DNA of 64,000 nucleotides from Brasenia schreberi. Taxonomy: Eukaryota > Streptophyta > Magnoliopsida > Nymphaeales > Cabombaceae. A model generated the notes under the pieces. It was given only the letters and a program-made list of their open reading frames with translations. It was not told the DNA's origin and made no database searches. The stretch covers positions 12,338,501 through 12,402,500 of the forward strand of contig JAYKKT010000055.1 of the NCBI GenBank assembly GCA_036023115.1. The letters are read 5' to 3'. The position numbers and the translations under genes were made by a program. Below, in pieces: positions 54,030-64,000 of the stretch; the first letter of the stretch is position 1; the number at the start of each line of letters is the position of its first letter.

Positions 54030-55319
54030 CTACACATGATATTTCCTTAGGTATTGAATATTGATAGGATCTGCTAAATTCCTACCTTCTACATTGATCA
54101 ACCAATACGAGTTATTCGTGGTGGTTGCACGTACAACATAGGGTCCATCCCACTTGGGGTGCCACTTTCCAAGAGGATGTGGGCCACGATAGTGGATGAT
54201 TTTTAAAACCAGATCTCCCACTTCAAAGTGGCGAGGTCTCATGTGTTTGCCATAGTGTCGGGCTATCCTTTGCCGGTATGCACGAGCATGATCCATAGCA
54301 AGGAGTCGCCTCTCATCTAGCAAATCTAGTTCGGCCATCCTAGCATGCTGAAGCGTCTCTAGGGGGAGGTCGAGTGCTATTGACATATGGAATGAATGCA
54401 ATTGAGTATGAATGGGAAGAATGGCATTTGTGCCATAGACCAATTCGAATGGTGTGGCATTCGTGTGTGTCCGGATGGAAGTCCTATAAGCCCATAAGGC
54501 TTCATCCAACTTCTCGTGTCATGTCCTACCCTTCTCTAAAGTCTTCTCAATTATACTAATGAGAGTCTTGTTTGCGGCTTCGGCTTGGTCGTTGCCTTGA
54601 GGGTAGTAGGGCGAAGAGAAGTGGTGAGTTATGCCATACGTGTTGCACAACTTAACCATCCACTCATTTTTGAATGGGGTGCCATTATCAGACACAAGGT
54701 CTTATGGAACCCCAAATCGAGCCAAGATATTCCTCCTAATGAAAGTCACCACATGTTGCCCCAGTACGTTGGTCAGGAAAATGGCTTCCACCCACTTGGA
54801 GAAATACTCAGTGGCTGGTAAAATGAATCGATGCCCATTCGAGGCTTTTGGAAATATAGGGCCTACGATGTCAAACGCCCACATGGTGAATGGCCAGGGA
54901 CTGACCACGGAATACAATGCAGATGAGGGGATATGAATGGCGTGCCCATGCACTTGACATGGATGACACTTCCTAACATGATCGTGACAATCCTTTTTCA
55001 GGGTGGACCAAAAATAGCCCACTATAAGTATTTTTATTGCCATCATGTTGGCATTGACATGACCTCCACTCTGTCCATCATGGAACTCATGCATCACTAT
55101 CCTAGCCTCCTCTAGATCGATACACCTAAGTAGGATGCCGGTAAAACTTTTCTTATATAGAACCCCACCTAGAATGGTGTATCGGGTCGAAATTTTACGG
55201 ATGAATGCCTTATCTTTGGATGTGGCATCCTCGTTGAATCCCCCATTTTCTAGAAAATGCTTCATGTCATAAAACCAGGGTTTTTCAACAAAATCTGGGT
55301 TATTTTGGCAAATATCCAA
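54030..55319 (-). pseudogene. Integrase of E
   Basis: H2C2 finger (HEFHDGQSGGHVNANMMAIK, CHDHVRKCHPCQVHG; one Cys-region residue differs from C), core from MWAFDIVGPIFPKASNGH (54884), D in SDNGTP, E in QAEAANK, C-terminal VGDLVLKI and end IQYLRKYHV. Two stops: CGA to TAA at 54702-54704 and TGG to TGA at 54519-54521. No frameshift; in frame with RT. Confidence 0.9.
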
Positions 55320-56265
55320 ATCGTGTGTGGATGGGTTGGGTGCATGCCATATTTCTAAAGATCGGGTCCCTGAAATGGGATCGACCTTTAGGGCTAAACC
55401 CAAGGAGGAGAGGGCATCGGCAATGCCGTTATCCTCTCTTCCTACGTGTGTGAGTTTACACGATTGGAATGACTCAACCAATCGAGTGGCCAACTCGTGA
55501 TATGGAAGTAGTTTTTCGTTACGTACTTGCCAATTTTTCAAAACCTGGTTTATAACAAGGAGTGAATCTCTAAAGACCTCGATGCATAATGCCCCTAGAG
55601 TTTTCGAAATCCTTAAGCCTTGTATGAGTGCTTCATACTCAGCTATATTGTTGGAACATTCGAAATCTAGGCGAATTGCTATGGGAATCTCGCCCTTTTC
55701 AGGGGAGATGAGGATGACCCCAACACCAGCCCCTCGTTGGTTTCGTGCCCCATCGAAGTGCATCCTCCACACTTGGTTTTCGAAAATGTTTGCCAAAATG
55801 TGGTTTTGGAAATGGTTTTGCAATATGCCTTCGTCAGGCATTTCATCAAGTGTGGGATATGCGTCCTCCAGGGGGAACTTAGCCACGTAGTATGCTAGAG
55901 CTTGCCCTTTAATGGAGATCTGGTGATGGTATTTCAAGTCATACTCCATTAGAAGGAGTTGCCATTTGCCCAATCTACCCGTGAGAATGGGTTTTTCGAA
56001 CAAGTGCTTGATTGGATCAAGCTTGGACACTATCCAGATCTCATGCTCTAGGAAATAGTGTCTGAATTTCTGGCAGGCCTAGACTAGGGCTAAGCACGTC
56101 TTCTTCATGGCTTGATAATTTCGTTCATAAGCCAAGAGAGTTTTCGAAATATAGTAGATGGCATACTCCTTATGGGTGTCATCCTCGTATTGAGCCAATA
56201 GGGCTCCCAAAGCATTCGCATGCATAGAAATGTAAAGTAAAAGCGGTTTTCCTTGTTTTGGAGGA
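55320..56265 (-). pseudogene. Dual RNase H region of E
   Basis: Proximal domain LLLYISMHANALGALLAQ, again without the first catalytic Asp, with one TGG to TAG stop (56079-56081). Distal archaeal-type domain MHFDGARNQRGAGVG, SNNIAEYEAL, FRDSLLVI, REDNGIADAL with all four acidic positions present. Confidence 0.9.
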
Positions 56266-57206
56266 TTCAAAACGGGGGGATTAACCAAGTACGCCTTTAG
56301 TCTCTCGAAGAACTTCTGGCAGTCATCATCCCATAAGAATTTCGTACCCTTCCTCAATAGCTTGTTGAAGGGTTCGCATCTAGTCGCCAGATTTGATATA
56401 AATCGGCGAACGGACTGTAATCGACCCTGGAGGCTACAGATTTGGGTGAGATTGGAGGGTGGAGCCATGTCTATGATGGCTCGACACTTAGAGGGGTCGA
56501 CTTCTATACCCCTTTGGCTTACCATAAAGCCTAGAAGCTTCCCAGATTCTACCCCGAATACACATTTTTGAGGGTTTAGCTTTACTTTGTAAAGCCTAAG
56601 CCTATCGAAAATCTTTTGCAAACATTCGATATGAGTGCATCGGGCTTTCAATTTTGCCAAGAGATCATCTACATACACTTCTACGAGCTCATGAATTTGA
56701 TCATGGAAGATCGTGCTCATGGCTCTCTGGTATGTCGCGCCGGCATTTTTCAAACCAAAGGGCATGATTGTATAGCAGTACGTGCCCCACGGGGTTGTGA
56801 ATGCGGTCTTACCCTAATCTCGTGGACTTAGTTTGATTTGATTATAGCCTGAATAGTCATCCATAAACGAAAACATTTCATGATTTGCAGTACTATCGAC
56901 TATCAAATCTATGTTTGGTAAAGGATATTTCTCCTTTGGAGTGGCTTTATTCAGGTTTCTGAAATCGATGCATATTCGAATTTTCCCATTGGTTTTTCGA
57001 ACTACAACGATGTTTGACAACCAATCAGAATACGCAATGGGTTTTATAAATCCGGCTTTTAACAGATCTTCTAAACCCTCTTTGACTTGCGTATGTACAT
57101 TCGAGTGTATTTTCCTAAGCTTTTGCTTTATGGGTTTTACATCCGCATCTAAGGGAAGACGATGTTCGACAATGCTGGGGTCTATGCCCGGCATGTCTTC
57201 ATACAT
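56266..57206 (-). pseudogene. Reverse transcriptase of E
   Basis: VEHRLPLDADVKPIKQKL, GKIRICIDFRNLNKATPKEK, FSFMDDYSGYNQIKL, VMPFGLKNAGATYQR-like and VEVYVDDLLAKL. One CAG to TAG stop at 56814-56816 between the second and third motif. Otherwise full length. Confidence 0.92.
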
Positions 57207-57797
57207 CCATGCAAATATATCTAAATAGGTTCATAGAAATGCAATGAATGCTGATCTTTCATGCTCATGCAAACATGTGCCTATCTTGATGAGTTTGGGA
57301 TTGGAATCACTCCCTAGGTTTACCTCTATGAAATCTCCTCCTACTGAATTGGAAGGTCTTTAAAAATCGTGAATTTTATGAAATTCTGGGAGCTCAGAAG
57401 TGAGATCTTCCTCAAGGGGATCCACTTCTGGGTTTCGATCATTCTCGTGGGTTATAGACCCGAGGAAATTTGATGCGTGAGTTTTCAAAAGACTTGGTTT
57501 TATACTTGGATTTTCAATTGATTTCAAAATTTTTGGTCTGGCTGTGCAGACGACATTCCTTTCGAAATCCTTTTCCAAAGTCTTACCAGGAGCAACTATG
57601 TACAAAATCTTTTTGGTATTTTGTAGATTTTCGATTTTTTTGGGTTTTTGCAAAACAAGAACTTTAGGAACTATACAAACCACTCTATTTTTGAGTTTTT
57701 GATTTTCCATTGTTTTTGGTTTTTCTCCTTTTTCGATTTTTTTGATTTTAAGTTTTCCAAATGTTTTTGTATTTTTATGAAAGGGATCTTCCATCAT
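57207..57797 (-). pseudogene. Pol N-terminal region of E
   Basis: MMEDPFHKNTKTFGKL (57797) to the RT, same frame as the RT and integrase. Two stops: GAA to TAA at 57361-57363 (approximate) and CGA to TGA at 57231-57233. Preceded by TTTTCCCTTTGTAGGT, an acceptor-like sequence. Confidence 0.82.
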
Positions 57798-57822
57798 ACC
57801 TACAAAGGGAAAACACTACGGG

Positions 57823-58329
57823 TTAGACTCGGAATAAGAGGTCTAAATCGTAGGTCTCTTCTAGGGTAAGCTCCAGGGCACCCTTGACCCAAGTGGTCAC
57901 AGGGGGTGGCTCTGGCGGTATTTTGGGAGTATAGCCAATCCCGTATCGGCTTGGGTTGGCCCTAGGAAGGATGGGCTCTAGTAGACCCTGGTTTTGTGCC
58001 CCTAGACTTTTATACGGCGTATAGCCCATATTCAACAGCATGTTCCATGATTTTTTATTTTTTGAAAAATTATGGTACAAATCGTGGTCCTGGAACCTTG
58101 TTGTCATCCATATCGTGCTCGTATGGCTTTTTGTCCAGGGGTTTTGGAAATAAGGGACGTTTGGTTCTTCCTAGAAGGGTTAGGATATGGAGGGGGCCCG
58201 CTTTGGGTGGCCCCTTCACATACACAACCTTCCTAGGGTTGTTTAACACGAGCCTTGGTGGCTCGAACATGGTCTGCCCCAGGTTAGCCTCATGGGCCTG
58301 GGAACTCGACAAACAAGGGGAGTTTATGA
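57823..58329 (-). pseudogene. G-patch-like segment of E
   Basis: PPRLVLNNPRKVVYVKGPPK, DHDLYHNFSKNKKSWN, NMGYTPYKSLGAQNQG, ending DLDLLFRV and a stop. A 1-bp change near 58098 shifts the first part out of frame. Confidence 0.75.
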
Positions 58330-58829
58330 TCCCCTGAGGCTGAGGGTGACACTCACCTAGGATCACCACGACTTGGTCCCTGAAAGGGATCTTGACACAC
58401 CTATGGAAGGTGGATGGCACAACGCACAAGCTGTGTACCCAGGGCCTTCCTAGCAACAGGTTATAATGGGGGTGATGTCCAAGACATGGAACACCCCCGT
58501 GTGTGTGATCCCTCCCATTTCTGTTGGGAGTTCGATTGATCCTAAAGGTCTAGACGCATTCCCATCGTATCTAGTGATAACGATGGGGCTTGGGTTTATA
58601 GAAGTCAAGGTGACTCTGATTTGATACACCACATGAAGTGGAAGGATGCTGAGCCCTCCTCCCCCATCGACTAGGCACCTGTCCAGAGAGTGGTTATTCA
58701 GAACCACCTCGATATGCAGGGCCGGGTTGTGGGACTCGTAGGGTCTATCTACATCATCTTTTGTGAAAGTGATGGGCGATTTTGCTCCTATTAATGCCAT
58801 TTGGTCAGACAGGGATTCCGGACTTATAT
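58330..58829 (-). pseudogene. Aspartic protease of E
   Basis: RCLVDGGGGLSILPLHVVY (Asp codon at about 58669), ITRYDGNASRPLGS, LLGRPWVHSLCVV. A 1-bp deletion near 58473 shifts the frame within HVLDI(H)PH. Gag and protease are in one frame just upstream, so Gag-Pro was one polyprotein. Confidence 0.86.
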
Positions 58830-59799
58830 TTGAACTAACCTTAGCTCTTTCTAGAATTTTCTCTAGCATGAGTCTATGCCTAGGCGAAGTTTGTATAAGC
58901 TCTAGGATGGACATGTGGATAGGAATCTTTGAAAGATGGTTTTCGAAATTATAAGGGTTTAGGACGACTTTTCCATTGTCTGCTTTTGGCAGAACTCTAG
59001 GAATACATGATTTTGAGGGGCCAGGCACACTGACCACCTTTTTAGCACTTTGTAGGTGCGGGGGTTTATAGATCCTCCCGGATCTAGTCACTTCCCTCAC
59101 GACCAACCTAGGGTTCGCACTAAAACTGGCTCTAATTATGAGTTGAGGAGCACCTTGAAGTTTTAAAACTGGTTTAGCTGGGGATTCAGCTCTTGGTGGT
59201 CCCCGGATGATGACTTGGGCGGGCTTCTTGTAAAGTACAAGAGTAGACGCACAAGTGGGTTGACCAGACTCTGACGATTGTGCTAGACTTTTCGAAAAGG
59301 TGAAGGTACATACCTCCTTTCCTTTCTCACTGCTACTGGCGTGTTTGGGAAAGGGTTCTTTGAAGATAGCTTGAGTTGGCTTAGGTTCCGCAGTGACCTG
59401 GAGCCTGCCCTCCGCTATCAAGTTCTCGATTTTGTTTAAAAGGAAGAAACAATGCTTTGTATCATAGCCTTTGAGCAGATGATACTTGCAAAAATGGTTT
59501 AAATATCCCCCTTTGGAAGTCACTCCCTCGGGGATTTCGGGAAGTTCAATCATGCCTTGGGCAAGTAGGAGGTCTAGGACCTCCAACACAGGTTGCCCCA
59601 GTGGTGTGTACTCCCGTTTTTCAATCGGTTTTTGAAAGTTTCTCTCCCTTTTGTTTTCTAATTTTTCAAAATTTTTGGAAGTGCCCGCCACACCTGGATC
59701 CACCCGGACATTGGCGATTTTATGGGGCTTTGCCCCTTTGTTCATCGTGGGTAGCCTATAAGTGATGGGCTTCTCCAAGCAGATTTTTGGAAACGGCAC
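58830..59799 (-). pseudogene. Gag C-terminal part and linker of E
   Basis: Open from about 59799: KPHKIANVRVDPGVA, KREYTPLGQPVLEVLDLLLA, zinc knuckle CKYHLLKGYDTKHC (second His to Tyr), then the Lys/Pro linker and SILELIQTSPRHRLMLEKIL, continuing in frame into the protease. Confidence 0.83.
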
Positions 59800-59849
59800 T
59801 TCCTTTCCATAAATGATCGTATATTCCCTTTTTCAAGTTTGTTTCGAAA

Positions 59850-60746
59850 AGGGATGCTTTTTTTATCAACTTATGGAAAGTTGAGATTTCATGGAGCGAG
59901 AGAAGGGTCTTTTTTGATCAACTTATGGAAAGTTGAGATTTCATGGAGCGAGAGAAGGGTCTTTAGCTCGCTTTTAAAATTATCCAAGATGAGCATGACT
60001 GCGCATCCTTCGGATATGGGCTCTCGCACTTGGCCCAAAAGGGACCTCCATCGAATAATGAAGGCATGTACGTCTTCATTCATGCCTTGCTTCGTATCCC
60101 TTAAAGTGTTTAAAGTCGGCGTGACTTCTACGTTATGTGCAAATCTTTGCATGAAGCAGTTTGCTAACTCTTCAAAAGTAGCGAACTGGCTTAAATCGTA
60201 GGAAGCCAGCCATTTGGCAGCTGTGCCTTTAAGGGATAAAGGGAACCAATACACCCATTTCATCGAGTCCTTTTTCTTCTTATGGGCTCGACACGAGAAA
60301 AGTTGCAAGTGAGACCTAGGGTCTCCCATGCCATCATACCGATGGAAGTTCGGTATTTCATCGTCACTGTCTGTTTTGTAATCCATGGGAAGAAAATCAG
60401 ACAGGGCGTAACTCCTTTTCTCTTTATTTTGCCCTTTCAGCAGTTGCTGTAGGGCTTTACGGTCCTTTTGTGTGAAGGACTCGTGGTATTGGTTGCCTTC
60501 CATTACGGAGGCCTCTTTGTGCTTGTGAGGTTTTTCAGTTTTTTTCTTGGCCCTTTGTTCACCATTCGATGAACATGAATCACCTACTTGAACCTCTTGG
60601 TTGAGAGCATTGATTTTGGCTTTCAATTCCCTTCTCAAGTCTTCTATCTCGTCTAGTTTGATCTTATTTTTCAAAATTCTCCTAGAGTGAGAACTTGATG
60701 CGCATGAGCCTTGGCTCGACACTTCACTTGGGTTGGATTTTGACAT
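59850..60746 (-). pseudogene. gag: gag N-terminus and core of E
   Basis: ATG at 60744-60746 (MSKSNPSEVSSQ). Open to about 59889 without a stop, through coil, MDYKTDSDDEIPNFHRYDG, MKWVYWFPLSLKGTAAKW and FATFEELANCFMQRFAHN. A 52-bp tandem duplication (59859-59962) then shifts the frame at HKLIKK. Confidence 0.9.
59859..59962. repeat. 52-bp tandem duplication in E gag
   Basis: Two adjacent copies of a stretch with TCAACTTATGGAAAGTTGAG and CGAGAGAAGGGTCTTT, almost identical. B, C and F have one copy. 52 is not a multiple of three, so gag is frameshifted. Confidence 0.92.
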
Positions 60747-60865
60747 GCTTTCAAGCTTTTCAAAATTCTTATGTATGAAGTACAAGTAAAGAAAGAGTTA
60801 AAAACAACACCTTTTGAAAATATTTTCGCAAGGTTCCTAGAGTGACTCGATTTTAAAAGACTCAC

Positions 60866-60883
60866 GTCCCACCAGGCATGCTA
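60866..60883 (-). promoter_or_regulatory. Primer-binding site of E
   Basis: Reverse complement AGCATGCCTGGTGGGAC preceded by T; decayed relative to A at three positions, 6 nt from the LTR. Confidence 0.8.
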
Positions 60884-60889
60884 AATAAC

Positions 60890-63800
60890 TGTAGATGCAG
60901 AAAATTCCCGCTCCTGGTTCTTACGCCTGAAGCAAATCTTTTCGTGTGCCTAAGTTCTAATTAAGCAAAAAGGGCATGCCAGTTAGCTTACTTAAGCCAG
61001 CGAAGTGATATTTTTAAACCTGACTCCTAACATGGCGACTGTGAGCAAGCAAGCTCTTTTCGTCGCAGACCTTCTTGCACCGATCCGCAAGGGTCAGTCT
61101 GTATGCTTTTAAAAATCGAGTTTTGGAATATAAGAACCTACGAAAACATGTTTGAGGTGTTTGACTCGGGTTGGTTTTGTATGGTTTTTAGATTTTATTT
61201 CACGTGGATTTGCACGTGCCTGTGTCTTTCTTTTTATCCCTTTTTGGGCCAACTAGGTGTGTGTTTCAGCCTAAGTGGGGCGATTTTGAATGGGAGTATG
61301 GGGTTTGCTTTGATGCAATATGCGTCCTAACTCGTGGTATGGCGTATATGTAATGCATACTCATGCAACTCCAAAGGGAAAACCCGAAATTGAAAGACAA
61401 TGCCGAAGGGAAATGACTTGTAATGTAAATTGCCGAAGGGAAATTGCGGAAGGGAAATTGCAAAAGGGAAATATGGCTATATCTTAAGAGCGGAAAGGCT
61501 CAATAGTGCAAGTGTGTGCCGTGTATATATGTAAAGACTACGCACACTGCTGAACCTTAAAACCCAAATCTTAAAGACATAGCCGAAAGGGAAATACTTC
61601 TAATATATATGGGCCCGAAGGTCGCCAACGTGTTGCATGGGTGTTGTGTATATATTGAAAGATAACTCACACGACTTAAATGAAACCCAAATATAAATTG
61701 CAATATGGCCTTAACTAAGGTCTTGGGAATAAGAGCGAAAGCTCAATGTGTGTGAGTGCGAGAATTGAAATACTACACACACGACATGAAATTAAACCCA
61801 AATATAAATTGCAATATGGCCTTAACTAAGGTCTTGGGAGTAAGAGCGAAAGCTCAATGTGTGTGAGTGCGAGAATTGAAAGACAACACACACAACTTAA
61901 GCAAAACCCCACGCAACTTAAAGTATATAAATAAATTTATATCTTAAGGGCTGATTAGGCCCGTGTGTGTTCAAAATCGTGCACAACTAAGAGCGAGGTA
62001 GGCTCAAGTGCATGTGTGTGTGGGTGTGCCAAGCCATGTTATTACAAGCGGTTGGAGACAATGCTCCATTATTACAACCCCGTATCAAATTTAATTTAAC
62101 TTAAGCAAGTCTACAAATAAGGACCGAGTTAGGCACTTACTTATAGCTGGTTCGGAGGTGACTTGCTTTAGCTTGGGCTTGGGCATCACCTTGGGCTGCA
62201 AGAGGGAGCTCCTCGGAATGACACGGCAAAGGGGTGTGCTGGCCGGGTGACAAGGGAGCGCGGGTGTGAAGCCTTGGAGCTTGCCGGCTGCTAGTAGGGT
62301 GCTGCCGTGGTGTCTCGGGCTGAAGTGGTTAGGGAGTGTCAATAAGGTGTAGGGCAGGTTCTATGGAAGGTGGAGCTAAGGGGTGACTAAGGGGGATGTC
62401 TAAGGAAGAGGGTGTAAGGCCGCGGGTGATTGGGTGCAGTCGGCTGTGGCTGGCCGACTAGGGGCAAGTTAAGTGGTGGCCGGCTAGGGTAGTTAGGGGA
62501 TGTCACGGATGGGAAGGTAGGGTGCTATGGAAGGTGGAGATAAGGGTGGTAAAAGGAGAGGAAGGGCAGGTCCTAGGTAACAAGGTAAGGTGGCCGGGGT
62601 AGTTAGGGGGGTTGTCACGAATGGGAAGGTAGGGCAGCGGGTGGTGCGCTTGGGTGTGGTGGAAGGGTGGCGGTTAGTTAGGTGGTGGCCGGCTGAATGG
62701 AGTGGAGACTAGGCTAAGGTAGGGAAATATGGGGTGGCCGAGAGTGGAGGGGGAGTGAAGATAGGGTGGAGTTAGGATAGGGTACTAACCGGATAGGAGA
62801 GGGAGGTTGGTGTCCAAGGAGGGCAGCCGAGTGGAAGAAGTGGAGCTGGCCGGGCGACTATGGTGGCGTGGAATGATGCAGGCCGGGAGATGGTGGTGGC
62901 GTGGAGTGGTGCAGGCCGGGAGGTAGTGGTGGAGCAGGTGAGAGAAAAGAGCAAGGTGAGAGAGGGCTCGGCTGGCCCAAGGTGCTGGGGGAAAAAGTTG
63001 AAAAACCCGCCCACTAGGGGGGGGGTTTATAGGTTTCAAAGGGTCGGTTGGGGCTGGTTTTGAGAGGGTAGTTTGGTGGTTAGGTGGTGGTGGTGTGGTG
63101 ATAAGGTGGGCTGGTTTTGAGGGGGGCCAGATATTTTGTTTTAGGTGGTTTTAGGGATATGGTGTGCTAGGGTTTAGGTGGGGTGGTTTAGGGCTTAGCT
63201 AGGTGGGTTGGTTTTGGGGTGAGGTTTAGTGAGGTGGGTTAGGTGTTTAGGCTAGGATTAGGTTAGGATTAAGGGAATTAAGCTAGGTTTAGGGAAGGAT
63301 TAGGGTGGTGGGTTAGGTGATTAGGTTGGGATTAGGCCGGGATTAGGGAAGTGGGTTAGGTGATTAGGCTAGGATTAGGCCGGGATTAGGGTAAAGGGCT
63401 AGGATTAGGGGTTTTGGCTTAGGATTGGGTTAGGAGGCTCCCTTTGCATAGCCCATGGACTTCATTGCATCATGCTGGTGCAGCCCTAGGTTAGGTATAG
63501 GCTCATACAAGCTTAAACCCTCATTAATTAGGCTAACCCACATGATTAACCCCAAACTTGACACACAAGTCAAGCTTAATACAATTCCCCTCATGCTTAT
63601 CCTCCCCATTCTCTCTCATGCCCATAATCCCACGTGAATTTCAAGTGGGCCCCACCTCCATTTATGAGAAGGTGATGTGGGCCATGGATGTGGATATTGG
63701 ATTGGATCTTTGGATCCAAATCCAAATCCAAATCCACACATACGTTTGGATTGGGATATAGATATATATGGTCCAGATCCAATCCAAACTGGATTCTGAC

Positions 63801-64000
63801 TCCTTCAGGGTATGTTCAAAACGAACGGTTTGTGCGGGGTCTGAAAGCAATTGTACTCCGTCTGCGTTGGGTCTTCGCCAACATGGTCGTCCGCTTCTGT
63901 TTTCACCTTCCGGAGATGATTTCAAAGGATTTTTACTGATCACAAGGACTTGGATGTTCGAGATCCTGGGGGTGGATCTAACACGAGAGTTGTTGTGTCG
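60890..64000 (-). repeat. 5' LTR of E, running out of the window
   Basis: Starts TGTAGATGCAG; by comparison with 47205-52870 about 290 bp remain beyond 64000. U5 hairpin 61066-61101, decamer with one mismatch 60972-60981, tandem hairpin units about 61480-61890, exon candidate 62141-62195, donor-like site 62788, TATA box 63025-63032, GGATTAGG tract 63240-63440, GGATC repeats 63690-63790. Near-identical to the broken 3' LTR, so E is a genuine LTR pair. Confidence 0.9.
63025..63032 (-). promoter_or_regulatory. TATA box of E 5' LTR
   Basis: Minus-strand CTATAAAC beside a C-run; donor-like GGTTAGT follows about 236 nt downstream. Confidence 0.72.

Overview
The window is plant nuclear heterochromatin built almost entirely of Ty3/gypsy LTR retrotransposons of the Tat (Ogre/Retand-like) type. 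Evidence for this is LTRs of about 2.9-3.5 kb with TG...CA ends, a tRNA-complementary primer-binding site (core TGGCACGCCC), a purine tract before the 3' LTR, and a gag-protease-G-patch / RT-RNase H-archaeal-type RNase H-integrase layout. The second RNase H is the hallmark of the Tat lineage, known from seed plants. I see no host gene, rRNA, tRNA or CRISPR array. The species cannot be read from the sequence.

Layout. (1) 1-16567: the gag region of a minus-strand element (here A0) is split by a plus-strand solo LTR (25-1568 + 12753-14690, TSD AAGGT), and that solo LTR is itself split by a complete plus-strand non-autonomous element (here A, 1569-12747, TSD ACCAC). A has two almost identical 3.07-3.08 kb LTRs, a PBS, a PPT and one open frame of 525 codons (4771-6348), but no protease, RT, RNase H or integrase. 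(2) 16568-19977: an LTR shared by A0 (PBS on its left) and element B (PPT on its right). (3) 19978-30435: the body of B, minus strand, with an extra chimeric integrase/3'UTR module at its 3' end. (4) 30436-33883: an LTR shared by B and C. (5) 33884-41767: the body of C, minus strand, with the same chimeric 3' module. (6) 41768-47204: a truncated C LTR meets an inverted (plus-strand) LTR and gag fragment, F, which meets an inverted gag fragment, giving a foldback. (7) 47205-52870: the truncated 3' LTR of element E, split by a second solo LTR (48990-51936). (8) 52871-60889: the body of E. (9) 60890-64000: the 5' LTR of E, running off the window.

Working logic. B, C and E once encoded everything for replication: capsid-like gag with a zinc knuckle, protease, RT, two RNase H domains and integrase. 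All are now pseudogenes; E pol keeps one frame over about 1255 codons with six stops and no frameshift. A has no enzymes and must have been moved in trans by relatives of B, C and E, with which it shares the PBS, PPT hairpin, 3'UTR hairpin, U5 hairpin and the gag N-terminus / G-patch ends.

Most interesting signals: a candidate two-intron leader with a constant 55-56 nt micro-exon and an acceptor just before the gag start, whose splicing would remove the PBS; a PBS-like decamer inside U5 of every LTR whose U5 is present; a palindrome welded to the PPT; a conserved stop plus frame change between gag-pro and pol; chimeric 3' ends carrying an integrase piece in the 3'UTR; a fusion whose breakpoint lies in a PPT; and an LTR-derived filler between 44-bp repeats inside a protease gene. 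Percentages and repeat periods are by-eye estimates.
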